Shown here piece after piece: positions 61,729 to 64,000 of a stretch of DNA of 64,000 nucleotides. The DNA comes from Rapana venosa. Lineage: Eukaryota; Mollusca; Gastropoda; Neogastropoda; Muricidae. The notes below the pieces were generated by a model that was given only the letters and a program-made list of their open reading frames with translations, did no database searches and was not told the DNA's origin. Every line of letters starts with the position of its first letter. The stretch's first letter is position 1. Location: the NCBI GenBank assembly GCA_028751875.1, contig CM054140.1, positions 20,920,993-20,984,992 on the forward strand. The letters are read 5' to 3'. Made by a program: the position numbers and the translations under genes.

Positions 61729-63619
61729 GTGTGTGTGCGTATGCTCGCTCTTCTTTTCTCTCCTTCTTACTTTACTTTTGGTTTCCACCTTGGCCATTTA
61801 CTTTCAAATTGCGGCATACTATTCTTTCCTGACTCTACAATCTTGTCAGGAGATGAAGTTTCCCCCTGTAACCATAAGAAAGGCCTCTGCTTCAAGGGGC
61901 TGCATCCCCTTGACCCCCACTTTTCTTTTTTCAAGAAGGAAGCAAGCCCCTTCCAACCCCCCCCCCCCTCCTACCCCCCCTTAATTCCCATTCTAGAATT
62001 TCATAGGTTGGCAGCTTTACTGCCAATTTTATCTGGGTTGGCATTCAGTGGTAGAGCCTAGTATGTGTACATTGCAAATGTTATACTGCATGAATTACAG
62101 CCTTGAATTTCTTTTGAGAACTTCTCAGTTTCATACTGAGAAATCTGCTTAGTGTTGATTCTAGGTTGCCAAATTGCAGCATTCCTGCCTTATCTTACAT
62201 TGGATATGATCATTAACAAGGATGTAAATGGATTGCTTTCCTAGCTGATAATACAGTTGGGTAGCTGGTGAGAATGACCCGTTTGCTGATCAGTAATTGT
62301 TCATGGGGTGTTTTTTGTTTACTGAAAAGGCATTTTTAGGGGTAGGCAGGCCTGCCGCTAATGATGTTTAACAGAAAGTTGGTTTTGTTCATTGAAAGAA
62401 AGTCACTGAGCAGACAGATCAATTTCTGATTACAGTTTCTGTTCTCACTATGTATTGATAAAATGTGACAGTTGATTTGGACAAAGATGGCTGTTTTAGT
62501 GCTGCTTCTTTTCATTTGTTATGCCCACAGAAGTAAATTTTCATGAAATGATCAAAATCATAATAGTATATAGAACATTTGGTAAGCAAGTAAGTATACA
62601 AGAACCCCAGACAGGAAAGAATGTAAAATGCGCCTTCCCCTTAGGGCTGTCTGTTGCCAAGGTACATTTTTCACAATCTTTTCTTTTTTTTTAATTGCTC
62701 TGACAGTTCCGTGACCTCATGATGAGCATAGACCCAACAGATGATGACGACAGTGGTGACGAACAGCGCAGCACAGGGGCAGCCACTCCCATCAGAAAGT
62801 CACCGGCTCATGAAGGTGATGGTGGTGATGCTGATCGTGCCAATGCTATGGATGGGGTCCAGGCAGCTGACGGCACTGGTGGGGACACCATGGACGGCAC
62901 GGTGAGCATTCTGATAATGGCATGTGTGCGTGTGGTCTAGTGAATTGACCTATACGGGTTAGAGACAACTGTTGTGTGCATTAACATTAAATTTGCATGT
63001 ATACACATGCGTAGGTATGTATATGGAGTTCACCATGTGACAGTAAGAAGTAAACTACTGCATCTCCTGGTTGTTTTTGTTTTCTTAATGTCAGTTATTT
63101 CTGATTTGTAATTGCAAGATATAGCGCTCTATAAATTCCATTTATTATTATTAGTTAAGCTTGACCTAGAGGTATTGGCTTTCTTTTTTGAAAGACAAAG
63201 TACATTCTCTTTGAACAGGAAAGAAAAACAGAAACCTTTTCCAACTCTCGGTCAAGTTGGTTAGGTCAAGATGGGTGGCATACTAGAGCTAATAGGTGTT
63301 TTCAGAGCCAGCCTGTCCTGTACCTTAATCACAATAAGTATGATAACCATAGGGGGTAAAACTTGACTGTTGGTGTGGTTTTCAGGACAAGCCAGTCAAC
63401 TCAGTGGTCAACAGTACCCCGAAGCCTGCCAAGCTTCCATACTACTACCACAAAAGAGAGCGCACTACCCCACACCACCATCGGAACCGAACCCCCAAAC
63501 TTCTCATGCAATCCTCCACCCCAAAGCCCGTTCAGCCCAAAAAGAAGAGGAAAAAGCGGAAGCGAGTGGATGGTAGTGACGATGACAGTGATGATGGCGA
63601 CCCTGATTTTGTGTTGTAG
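12658..63619 (+). CDS. NIPBL: Cohesin loader NIPBL/SCC2 (Nipped-B), 46 coding exons
   Basis: NIPBL with MAU2 loads the cohesin ring (SMC1, SMC3, RAD21) onto chromatin and stimulates its ATPase in sister cohesion, loop formation and gene regulation in the nucleus. The protein starts MNGEIPSVPITTLAGVAS, closely matching the vertebrate N-terminus. It then has a Q/P-rich disordered region (about 115-420), a basic/acidic linker (432-555), and a HEAT-repeat body from about 555 with conserved blocks such as LYNKMCELI, DYRPLFENFVQDLLSTVNKP, DTGISVRKRVIKI and CVKMIRRVNDEEGIK. It ends in an acidic/basic tail finishing DPDFVL. The model is about 2,090 aa; from memory human is about 2,800 and fly about 2,080. 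Exons 1-37 (12658-57414) and 43-46 keep frame through GT-AG introns. Exons 38-42 contain apparent sequencing indels. The ATG has G at -3 and matches the family start. Confidence 0.93.
12952..13117 (+). CDS. NIPBL: NIPBL exon 2
   Basis: Residues 22-77, containing LLPELPLPTPLP and NKSLLFSKIISED. This continues the family's N-terminal MAU2-binding segment. The acceptor is TTACGCAG and the donor CAT/GTAGGC. Confidence 0.9.
13570..13682 (+). CDS. NIPBL: NIPBL exon 3
   Basis: Residues 77-115, IELLDNLTTESVEGELPP and ILRRNPNAFRTRAS. This matches the conserved end of the N-terminal domain. The acceptor is GTTGGACAG and the donor GAAG/GTACTT. Confidence 0.88.
13870..14115 (-). mobile_element. LINE ORF2 C-terminal fragment in intron 3
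   Basis: The - strand frame encodes CPCGTSS, then FLQTCPVHQNLRASIWP and LRDK-like MRDKLFGPLEGLQ. This is the cysteine/histidine knuckle and tail found at the C-terminus of many LINE reverse transcriptases. It is short, with no upstream domains, so it is a truncated relic. The clade is not assigned. Confidence 0.45.
14116..15720. other. Intron 3 interior, no recognised feature
   Basis: AT-rich intronic DNA with short homopolymers. I see no conserved coding block or repeat shared with the rest of the window. Confidence 0.6.
15721..15785 (+). mobile_element. LINE 3' tail fragment
   Basis: GATATAGCGCTATATAAG then TTCCATTTATTATTATTATT matches the 3' end of the LINE copies at 9940 and 52860. It is heavily 5'-truncated. 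Confidence 0.7.
15786..16165 (-). repeat. Dispersed repeat R1, copy 1
   Basis: The reverse complement of this segment aligns by eye with 26120-26500. Shared phrases are GTGGGATCAAACAACCC, GTACAACTG, TGTCATGGCAGTGA and GCCAAGTGGTAGCTTTC. No coding capacity was recognised. Confidence 0.7.
16502..16616 (+). CDS. NIPBL: NIPBL exon 4 (Q-rich)
   Basis: Residues 115-153, AGVQQQSHTPVHGIQQQQQQ and a Ser-rich end, the start of the disordered region. The acceptor is TTGACAG and the donor CG/GTAAGA. Phases agree with both neighbours. Confidence 0.75.
17191..17333 (+). CDS. NIPBL: NIPBL exon 5 (S/P-rich)
   Basis: Residues 153-201, RYPSPASSSGLFPNQSGS and onward. The acceptor is CTCTGTGCAG and the donor CTT/GTAAGT. 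Disordered composition. Confidence 0.75.
17744..17839 (+). CDS. NIPBL: NIPBL exon 6
   Basis: Residues 201-233, SAVNGECFSVDNNLLPGRGS and onward. The acceptor is TTGTTGTAG and the donor CCAG/GTAATT. Support is frame and splice sites rather than family conservation. Confidence 0.6.
17840..19276. other. Intron 6, no recognised feature
   Basis: AT-rich sequence without a repeat or coding block that I can identify. Confidence 0.55.
19277..19779 (+). CDS. NIPBL: NIPBL exon 7 (largest exon; poly-P/poly-Q)
   Basis: 503 nt, residues 233-400. It holds HHQQQHQQQ, a run of prolines followed by eight glutamines (19666-19708), and PVVML near the end (19747-19761), which fits the PxVxL consensus of HP1-binding peptides. 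The acceptor TCACCAG continues the frame from exon 6, and the donor is GCG/GTGAGT. Confidence 0.75.
20820..21165 (+). mobile_element. SINE family A copy in intron 7
   Basis: The family body AGTGCATGTAAAAGAACCC and TGTCCCTGGCAAAATTC are present with a degraded head (GGTTCAGTCCC) near 20857. The rest of intron 7 (19780-21903) shows a G-rich patch at 20581-20603, a CCCCCA run at about 21310-21336, and nothing else. Confidence 0.6.
21904..21966 (+). CDS. NIPBL: NIPBL exon 8
   Basis: Residues 401-421, NSSLMNNSSNTDACNESGAA and E. 63 nt, phase 0 on both sides. The acceptor is GTTTTCCAG and the donor GAG/GTAAAA. Low complexity, supported by splice sites and frame. Confidence 0.6.
23050..23110 (-). 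mobile_element. SINE family C tail fragment
   Basis: GAGGTTCACCAGTGGTGAG is the reverse of the family-C 3' end seen at about 11100, 24200 and 37300. Confidence 0.5.
23153..23194 (+). mobile_element. SINE family C head, interrupted by a LINE tail
   Basis: GGGACAGGATAGCCTGGTGG followed by TTAGAGTGGTG is the tRNA-like head (compare - strand 37744 downward). It resumes after 23279 as CTGACCCGAATTCGATTCTC, giving the B-box-like part. Confidence 0.6.
23195..23271 (-). mobile_element. 77-bp hyper-truncated LINE 3' end with target duplication
   Basis: On the - strand it contains AGATATAGCGCTATACAAAT and ends in (ATT)n, the LINE 3' end. The octamer CGTGATCT flanks it at 23187-23194 and 23272-23279. 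It lies within the head of a family-C SINE. Confidence 0.75.
23343..23405. repeat. (CA)n microsatellite, about 63 bp
   Basis: An uninterrupted CA run in intron 8. Confidence 0.97.
23870..24235 (+). mobile_element. SINE family C copy with poly-G tract
   Basis: Shared phrases include AATGCAGCTACCTTAATG and AAAATCTCACCATTCGTG. A G-rich run (about 24137-24168) lies inside, where related copies read CTGGTGGG. Confidence 0.5.
24430..24880 (-). mobile_element. SINE family A copy, reverse orientation
   Basis: On the - strand the head GGATCGGTGGTCTAGAGGTA is followed by the body TGCATGTAAAAGAACCCATG and an end near GCATGCC-type sequence (about 24470). This is the fullest family-A copy in the window. 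Confidence 0.7.
25081..25121. repeat. G-rich homopolymer tract
   Basis: Nearly uninterrupted G with a few T and A. Prone to sequencing error. Confidence 0.9.
25148..25515 (+). mobile_element. Degraded LINE 3' fragment (same family as 9052)
   Basis: CCTAGATTCAAACAGTTTG and TTTCTGGTCCATCGATATGG match the LINE copies at about 9520 and 52500. Many substitutions, no open frame. Confidence 0.7.
25776..25806 (+). CDS. NIPBL: NIPBL exon 9 (31-nt microexon)
   Basis: TLKSIASGGS plus one base. The acceptor is TTGTTACAG and the donor TCAG/GTAAGA. It is the only piece seen that converts phase 0 after exon 8 to the phase 1 needed by exon 10, but it is short and not conserved. Confidence 0.5.
26120..26810 (+). 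repeat. Dispersed repeat R1, copy 2 (longest)
   Basis: The left half matches 15786-16165 in reverse. The right half (about 26540-26790) matches 39165-39445, sharing TTGTCTCTGTCATTGTTT, CTCCTCACT and ATTTTTCTTGAACATGAGAG. It has no open frame of note. Confidence 0.7.
27612..27731 (+). CDS. NIPBL: NIPBL exon 10 (basic linker)
   Basis: Residues 432-472, SGRRKRCEPGYS and ASKRRAERGRG. The acceptor is GAAAGCAG and the donor GGAA/GTAAGT. Arg/Lys-rich, possibly part of a nuclear localisation region. Confidence 0.7.
28286..28369 (+). CDS. NIPBL: NIPBL exon 11 (acidic)
   Basis: Residues 472-500, KRKSQYLDESDEETSEF then an acidic stretch. The acceptor is TTTATTCAG and the donor TATT/GTGAGT. Confidence 0.8.
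29185..29349 (+). CDS. NIPBL: NIPBL exon 12
   Basis: Residues 500-555, ARKRKKEKQRQRRSMMPTLS then FKKFTSCMDYVFDTAEDAN. This corresponds to the conserved FKRFTASIENILD-type block that opens the vertebrate structured region. Confidence 0.88.
29350..30987. other. Intron 12, no recognised feature apart from a poly-C run
   Basis: A C homopolymer of about 19 bases at 30130-30148. I saw no repeat shared with the rest of the window. Confidence 0.55.
30988..31094 (+). CDS. NIPBL: NIPBL exon 13
   Basis: Residues 555-590, CPPELLVAKGILGDLCGES and SMNVMNQ, matching the family's PQELLLGKHQLNELGSES block. The acceptor is TGTGTGCAG. Confidence 0.9.
31360..31440. repeat. Duplicated (TA)n(GA)n microsatellite
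   Basis: ACTTTGCTTTATTA-like sequence followed by TA then GA runs occurs twice in intron 13. Confidence 0.85.
31552..31638 (+). CDS. NIPBL: NIPBL exon 14
   Basis: Residues 591-619, IPPGKLVRLMTVLSWNIRDG then TKVTPFVNQ, matching the conserved helical segment LNILEKNIQDG. 87 nt, phase 0. Confidence 0.9.
31853..34524 (+). mobile_element. Defective LINE (jockey/CR1/Rex1-like reverse transcriptase), split by a nested element
   Basis: The + strand carries a broken ORF2. The part before the insert encodes PWVTKWLKKTLNE. The part after has NKPVEPDNICGNLLK, YRAIVLTSVVMKSFERIVL, DPYQFAYKHNRSTDDA, TGAPLGTVLAPVLFTLY and NVNKTKEMFIDFRR, the usual order of RT motifs. The YxDD site reads YSDNS, so the catalytic pair is damaged. 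In-frame stops occur near 33353, 33418 and 33623. The last open part is 33640-34524. It is 5'-truncated and dead, and lies in NIPBL intron 14. Confidence 0.8.
32048..32911 (-). mobile_element. 864-bp tRNA-headed retroelement nested in the LINE
   Basis: On the - strand it starts GCCGCCATGGCGCAGTGG (A box, 32889-32899) and carries a perfect B box GGTTCAATTCC (32845-32855). It ends in poly-A (poly-T at 32046-32065 on +). A perfect 14-bp duplication TAAAAACAAAACTT flanks it at 32034-32047 and 32912-32925. Its length is unusual for a SINE and its body has no coding sequence that I recognise. Confidence 0.85.
34525..35261. other. End of intron 14, simple repeats only
   Basis: Short GT/GCAT tracts at about 34650-34675 and 34890-34920, otherwise plain AT-rich DNA. 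Confidence 0.55.
35262..35493 (+). CDS. NIPBL: NIPBL exon 15
   Basis: Residues 620-697, ESRLWREVTMERV, YLEDVIERMI and NTIYPEFDPVYRVDP. Very close to the vertebrate sequence in this block. Confidence 0.95.
36078..36232 (+). CDS. NIPBL: NIPBL exon 16
   Basis: Residues 697-748, SLKAKRARAHTVKHKS and INLYNKMCELINWFAELL. A conserved helical region. Confidence 0.95.
36451..36531 (+). CDS. NIPBL: NIPBL exon 17
   Basis: Residues 749-775, MSSVGVSAFFVENISELQLN then AMKLVTT. Phase 0 on both sides. Confidence 0.95.
37139..37239 (+). CDS. NIPBL: NIPBL exon 18
   Basis: Residues 776-809, IFSRYDKHRQLILEDIFASL then ARLPSSKRNLRNF. Nearly identical to the family. Confidence 0.95.
37284..37744 (-). mobile_element. 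SINE family C copy, reverse orientation (most complete head)
   Basis: On the - strand the head is GGGGACAGGATAGCACAGTG with a B-box-like GGGATCGAGCC, followed by ACTATAAACCAAGGCCC and a tail with AAAATCTCACCACTAGAG. It fills most of intron 18. Confidence 0.7.
37904..38036 (+). CDS. NIPBL: NIPBL exon 19
   Basis: Residues 809-853, IQMVTALALQLIQCVVRLPS then a Ser/Pro/Asp-rich loop. The acceptor is ATGTTTCAG. Confidence 0.94.
38529..38617 (+). CDS. NIPBL: NIPBL exon 20
   Basis: Residues 854-883, DVVIVTSYETAMRTAYNFLT. Matches the vertebrate block with few changes. Confidence 0.95.
38975..39104 (+). CDS. NIPBL: NIPBL exon 21
   Basis: Residues 883-926, GEEDYRPLFENFVQDLLSTV and NKPEWPSSELLLSLLGRIL. 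One of the most conserved segments of the loader. Confidence 0.96.
39165..39445 (+). repeat. Dispersed repeat R1, copy 3 (partial)
   Basis: Shares GCCTCTGTCATTGTTT, CTCCTCCTCACTATCAATAT and TTTTTCTTGAGCATGAGAG with the right half of the copy at 26120-26810. Confidence 0.65.
39905..40215. other. CpG-rich block in intron 21
   Basis: Higher G+C and many CpGs than the flanks. The palindrome GCTATAGC occurs twice (about 40139 and 40183), each followed by GG. It ends near a CTGAGAGTTAA phrase. It may be an insertion; no termini were established. Confidence 0.35.
40280..40423 (+). CDS. NIPBL: NIPBL exon 22
   Basis: Residues 927-974, FSSKSTDTSLRVASLEYLGI and AARLRKDAI. 144 nt, phase 0. Strongly conserved. 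Confidence 0.95.
40424..41999. other. First part of intron 22, unclassified, with a possible tRNA-like SINE head on the - strand
   Basis: Near 41465-41560 the - strand shows a perfect B box GGTTCAAATTCC and, upstream of it, GTAGCTGGTAGCCGC. The surrounding 41000-41700 is more GC-rich than typical intron here. I could not define ends or coding content. Confidence 0.35.
42005..42600. repeat. Long alternating purine-pyrimidine (CA/CG) tract
   Basis: About 600 bp dominated by ACAC, ACGC and GCGC dinucleotides with short interruptions. Long open frames on both strands here are only translations of the repeat. Confidence 0.85.
42609..42661. repeat. Poly-C and (CT)n tract
   Basis: A run of C followed by TC dinucleotides, directly after the CA-rich tract. 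Confidence 0.95.
43213..43266 (+). CDS. NIPBL: NIPBL exon 23
   Basis: Residues 975-992, VSEEDEEEQASTRSKKKT, the acidic then basic loop equivalent to vertebrate VSGGEDEIQQ. 54 nt, phase 0. Confidence 0.88.
43464..43550 (+). CDS. NIPBL: NIPBL exon 24
   Basis: Residues 993-1021, VTQSLQESILEYLSYNGQSE. The acceptor is TGTTATAG and the donor CAG/GTGAGT. Confidence 0.93.
43551..44546. other. Intron 24, no recognised feature
   Basis: A poly-G run near 43575 and another near 44090, otherwise plain sequence. Confidence 0.55.
44547..44764 (+). CDS. NIPBL: NIPBL exon 25
   Basis: Residues 1022-1094, FARQFYVAQWYRDTTVEAEK and a variable acidic loop before EKRKNFLLSQI. Matches the conserved FYIAQWFRDTTLE block. 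Confidence 0.95.
45280..45382 (+). CDS. NIPBL: NIPBL exon 26
   Basis: Residues 1094-1128, LDYDSACLVARYLSSKRPFA then QSFDVYLTQ. Strong match. Confidence 0.95.
45948..46046 (+). CDS. NIPBL: NIPBL exon 27
   Basis: Residues 1129-1161, ILKVLSETAVAVRTKAMKCL and the following VVESDPGILAR. 99 nt, phase 0. Confidence 0.96.
46427..48427 (+). repeat. 33-bp minisatellite carrying splice-like motifs, abutting exon 28
   Basis: A tandem array of roughly 60 units (estimated from length). Each unit contains GACTTGGAAAGTAACTGCC, then TGGTTTGCTCTGTA or its CTCTCTA variant. Some units have an extra TTTG (37 bp). Between about 47390 and 47960 many units carry single-base indels. The last unit merges into the real acceptor TTTGCTTTCTCCACAG of exon 28 at 48434. 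Long open frames on both strands (for example repeats of LESNCLVCS on +) are translations of the repeat, since 33 is a multiple of three. Confidence 0.95.
48435..48716 (+). CDS. NIPBL: NIPBL exon 28
   Basis: 282 nt, residues 1162-1255, DMQRGVHGRFLDQSTSVREA, ERILDTGISVRKRVIKIF and MCVKMIRRVNDEEGIK. The best conserved HEAT-repeat block of the family. Confidence 0.97.
48996..49284 (+). mobile_element. tRNA/5S-rRNA hybrid SINE (family B), copy 2
   Basis: 289 bp. The head GGGGACAGGATAGCTCAGTG is tRNA A-box-like. Positions 49041-49086 read CAAGTTAAGCAGCG, then GTTGGATGGGTGACCG, matching the internal promoter region of animal 5S rRNA. The tail is CCTTTACCTTTTACC. A perfect 11-bp duplication TATTTGCTTGA flanks it at 48985-48995 and 49285-49295. 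Confidence 0.88.
49558..49662 (+). CDS. NIPBL: NIPBL exon 29
   Basis: Residues 1256-1290, KLVNEVFQTMWFSPVSTRER and KVMNITDV. Matches KLVNETFQKLWFTP of vertebrates. Confidence 0.95.
50303..50590 (-). mobile_element. tRNA/5S-rRNA hybrid SINE (family B), copy 3
   Basis: 288 bp on the - strand, with the same head, 5S-like segment (about 50499-50546) and CTTTACC tail as copy 2. A perfect 10-bp duplication AACATGGTGG lies at 50293-50302 and 50591-50600. Confidence 0.88.
51066..51119 (+). CDS. NIPBL: NIPBL exon 30
   Basis: Residues 1291-1308, VAASKDTGYEFFEQMLEN. 54 nt. Matches VVAACRDTGYDWFEQLLQN. Confidence 0.95.
51576..51687 (+). CDS. NIPBL: NIPBL exon 31
   Basis: Residues 1309-1346, LLKKDEEGNYNKAAILACTQ then IVDCLVENVLRIEE. 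The donor is GTTG/GTGAGT. Confidence 0.94.
51899..52860 (+). mobile_element. Broken LINE copy (same family as 9052)
   Basis: Encodes NKLQLNADKTEAMLVGTKHK, VKYLGVIIDNTLSMQKF and LDYCNSLLAGLPASS, then an in-frame stop near 52288, then SLRSAADSLCLRIPRF in another frame. It ends in AGCGCTATATAAATTCCATT and (ATT)n. A (TA)n run precedes it at about 51867-51890. It lies in NIPBL intron 31. Confidence 0.85.
53069..53127. repeat. Uninterrupted poly-G, about 59 bases
   Basis: One of the longest homopolymers in the window. Its true length is uncertain because homopolymers are error-prone. Confidence 0.95.
53687..53823 (+). CDS. NIPBL: NIPBL exon 32
   Basis: Residues 1346-1391, NSRLVACLSTLYLFSKIKAD and TTLQPYLDIKCS. 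Matches SGRLVACITTLFLFSKIRPQ. Confidence 0.95.
54326..54610 (+). mobile_element. SINE family C copy
   Basis: The head GATGCCCTAATGGTTAGAG is followed by ACTATAAACCAAGTC and TTCGGAGGAGTAGCGGCC, as in the copies at 10790 and 37284 (reverse). No target duplication was identified. Confidence 0.6.
54655..54765 (-). mobile_element. SINE family C tail fragment, opposite orientation
   Basis: GGGTTCACCAGTGGCAAG and GGTAGCAGCATTCC are the reverse of the family-C 3' region. It lies next to a + strand copy, forming an inverted pair. Confidence 0.55.
54873..55013 (+). CDS. NIPBL: NIPBL exon 33
   Basis: Residues 1392-1438, SQSDYLVLHYVARILELVVP and LMDHPSENFLMTLEEDMIKL. Strong match. Confidence 0.96.
55569..55814 (+). 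CDS. NIPBL: NIPBL exon 34
   Basis: 246 nt, residues 1439-1520, VVQSCVSCLGAVVNCVSHNY and KPTLLRSLFTIGQLTRNFDF. The acceptor is TTGCTGCAG. Confidence 0.96.
56270..56360 (+). CDS. NIPBL: NIPBL exon 35
   Basis: Residues 1521-1551, VCVHQKVFDVLYYFIHHEEE then DVQHKALTALG. An alternative upstream acceptor (TTTTTTGTCAG, 56212) would add 57 in-frame nt; family conservation favours the one used here. Confidence 0.9.
56837..57010 (+). CDS. NIPBL: NIPBL exon 36
   Basis: Residues 1551-1609, HYEYMLGKLLKEMYHDFLTN and LRCQVLKNLQLYLMEEE. Strong match. Confidence 0.95.
57360..57414 (+). CDS. NIPBL: NIPBL exon 37
   Basis: Residues 1609-1627, WKKHAKEEDLKEMGDVQSG. This is the last exon before the degraded stretch. 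Confidence 0.95.
57847..57976 (+). CDS. NIPBL: NIPBL exon 38 (sequence damaged)
   Basis: It keeps AVLKQVWKAF, like the family LKQVLEAF. The downstream ALN...L and LRQGL blocks fall in different frames, as if small indels intervene. The 130-nt length happens to stay open. The acceptor is TTTTTGCAG and the donor CAG/GTCAGT. Confidence 0.75.
58233..58494 (+). repeat. Degenerate tandem array abutting exon 39
   Basis: About six or seven units of roughly 35-45 bp built on GACTG, TTTCTGTTTTCAG, TGTT and CTGACTGATG. The final TTTGTTTTCAG at 58484-58494 is the acceptor of exon 39. Boundaries are approximate because of indels. Confidence 0.7.
58495..58597 (+). CDS. NIPBL: NIPBL exon 39 (sequence damaged)
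   Basis: Fragments correspond to the family CVPYLI..GTDPEP..R.KADQQLVEIEKKYPGF block: PYLI, EPWFA/RTLVRIR and IEKKYPGF appear in differing frames. The donor is CAC/GTAAGT. Confidence 0.7.
58958..59146 (+). CDS. NIPBL: NIPBL exon 40 (sequence damaged, ends approximate)
   Basis: KALQGIK appears in one frame and HRRGLLLLPNLF in another, matching the family KA..GMK and NRQHRRAFLISLLNLF motifs in order. The expected acceptor AG and donor GT are themselves distorted. Confidence 0.6.
59500..59637 (+). CDS. NIPBL: NIPBL exon 41 (sequence damaged, start approximate)
   Basis: Pieces such as AENPGLLPFP, DEPCL-like and ASFKE correspond to ADNLACFPYQTQEEPLF and LQSFKE of the family, but in shifting frames. 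The donor GAG/GTCAGA is likely. Confidence 0.6.
60283..60397 (+). CDS. NIPBL: NIPBL exon 42 (sequence damaged)
   Basis: VPRKPRRA in one frame and SDEEKDRNGSKDEDDDDPES in another, equivalent to the charged linker after the HEAT body. The acceptor is TTGTTGTGCAG. The donor reads TTA/GTAAAA, but exon 43 needs one more base, so a base may be missing. Confidence 0.6.
60788..60902 (+). CDS. NIPBL: NIPBL exon 43
   Basis: LPDDITPLQEIMQQSQGCIL and LLVLKQHLKDMYGLTDR, matching SQGILLLLMLKQHLKNLCGF. Clean splice sites TTTCAG and AG/GTTAGT mark the return of good sequence. Confidence 0.95.
61486..61660 (+). CDS. NIPBL: NIPBL exon 44
   Basis: KIHRYSPTEAAKVFDKPLNR and QHTLDQLRAVHDSD, matching KIQKYSPSESAKVYDKAINR. 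Ends in VDEYLE. Confidence 0.96.
61775..62035 (+). repeat. Dispersed repeat R2, copy 2
   Basis: TTGTCAGGAGATGAAG, CTGTAACCATAAG and TTGGCAGC repeat the pattern at 12255-12500. A (CT)n run lies just upstream at about 61693-61726. Confidence 0.55.
62707..62901 (+). CDS. NIPBL: NIPBL exon 45
   Basis: FRDLMMSIDPTDDDDSGDE, matching vertebrate FKLLMEHLDPDEEEEEGE, then an Asp/Gly-rich disordered stretch. The donor is ACG/GTGAGC. Confidence 0.92.
63108..63154 (+). mobile_element. LINE 3' tail fragment
   Basis: AAGATATAGCGCTCTATAAA then TTCCATTTATTATTATT. Another hyper-truncated LINE end, in the last intron. Confidence 0.65.
63386..63619 (+). CDS. NIPBL: NIPBL exon 46 (last coding exon)
   Basis: 78 codons including stop TAG at 63617-63619. 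Contains KRERTTPHHHRNRTPK, KKKRKKRKR and an acidic end DDDSDDGDPDFVL. Basic clusters may help nuclear import or DNA binding. Confidence 0.9.
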   Translation, partial: DKPVNSVVNSTPKPAKLPYYYHKRERTTPHHHRNRTPKLLMQSSTPKPVQPKKKRKKRKRVDGSDDDSDDGDPDFVL

Positions 63620-64000
63620 AAGTTGGTTTCTGTTAGTGTGCTGATTGTTGTTGCTCTTTCCGACGTCGGTGTGTACATAGGTGTTGAACGACACCACTGA
63701 GCCCTCGTCTCTTTCTGCTGGCCTGTTGAGTCTGGAGGCGTTGGACTCTTCGTTATTGTTCACATCTTCATTTCTCGGGGGCAGATTTCTGTTCTGGATG
63801 TGACTGAAAGATACGGATGGAGAGTGCATGTATTCATTTTGCTGTTGTCTGGTAGTGTGTGTGAAGAAAGAGAGATTAATTATTGATCTGTTCCTTCACA
63901 ATTCATTCTTCGTTGATGGTTGAAATTTATTTACAGTTTTCATTCTGTTGTGTTTTGGTTTATGCCATACTGATATGAACTGTACAGAGCAGATCAGACT
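63620..64000 (+). other. NIPBL: NIPBL 3' UTR (partial)
   Basis: Non-coding sequence after the stop. No AATAAA polyadenylation signal is seen, so the UTR probably continues past the window. Confidence 0.7.

Overview
The window is intron-rich, AT-rich animal nuclear DNA. It carries one large host gene on the + strand, the cohesin loader NIPBL/SCC2 (Nipped-B). Its start codon is at 12658 and its stop codon at 63617-63619. I could place 46 coding exons giving a protein of about 2,090 residues. Protein resemblance, the mix of tRNA-headed SINEs, LINE 3' tails ending in (ATT)n, and long simple repeats suggest a mollusc, possibly a marine gastropod. That identification is inference, not a measured match.

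Layout: 1-12617 lies upstream of the start codon and holds simple repeats, a weakly supported promoter/5' UTR zone (about 940-1700), and a stack of nested transposons. An intact-looking pogo-like DNA transposon (4454-8712) has a three-exon transposase gene on the - strand. It sits inside a tRNA-derived SINE and itself contains a hAT-type MITE. A truncated LINE and several SINEs follow, one of them a tRNA/5S-rRNA hybrid. Exons 1-11 of NIPBL (12658-28369) encode the conserved N-terminal segment that in other species binds MAU2, then a Q/P/S-rich disordered region and a basic/acidic linker. Exons 12-37 (29185-57414) encode the conserved HEAT-repeat body and stay in one continuous frame. Exons 38-42 (57847-60397) are recognisable but scrambled by small insertions and deletions and long homopolymers, which looks like poor local consensus sequence. 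Exons 43-46 (60788-63619) are clean again and encode the end of the conserved body plus a disordered acidic/basic tail. The 3' UTR runs off the window.

The introns carry most of the unusual material. A roughly 2-kb 33-bp minisatellite (about 46427-48427) ends exactly at the splice acceptor of exon 28, and each unit carries branch-point-, acceptor- and donor-like motifs. A second, smaller array abuts the acceptor of exon 39. A defective LINE (31853-34524) is split by an 864-bp tRNA-headed retroelement with a perfect 14-bp target-site duplication. Two further tRNA/5S hybrid SINE copies have exact target-site duplications.

No CRISPR array, operon, rRNA gene or functional tRNA gene is present. 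Apart from NIPBL, the only long coding sequences belong to mobile elements.
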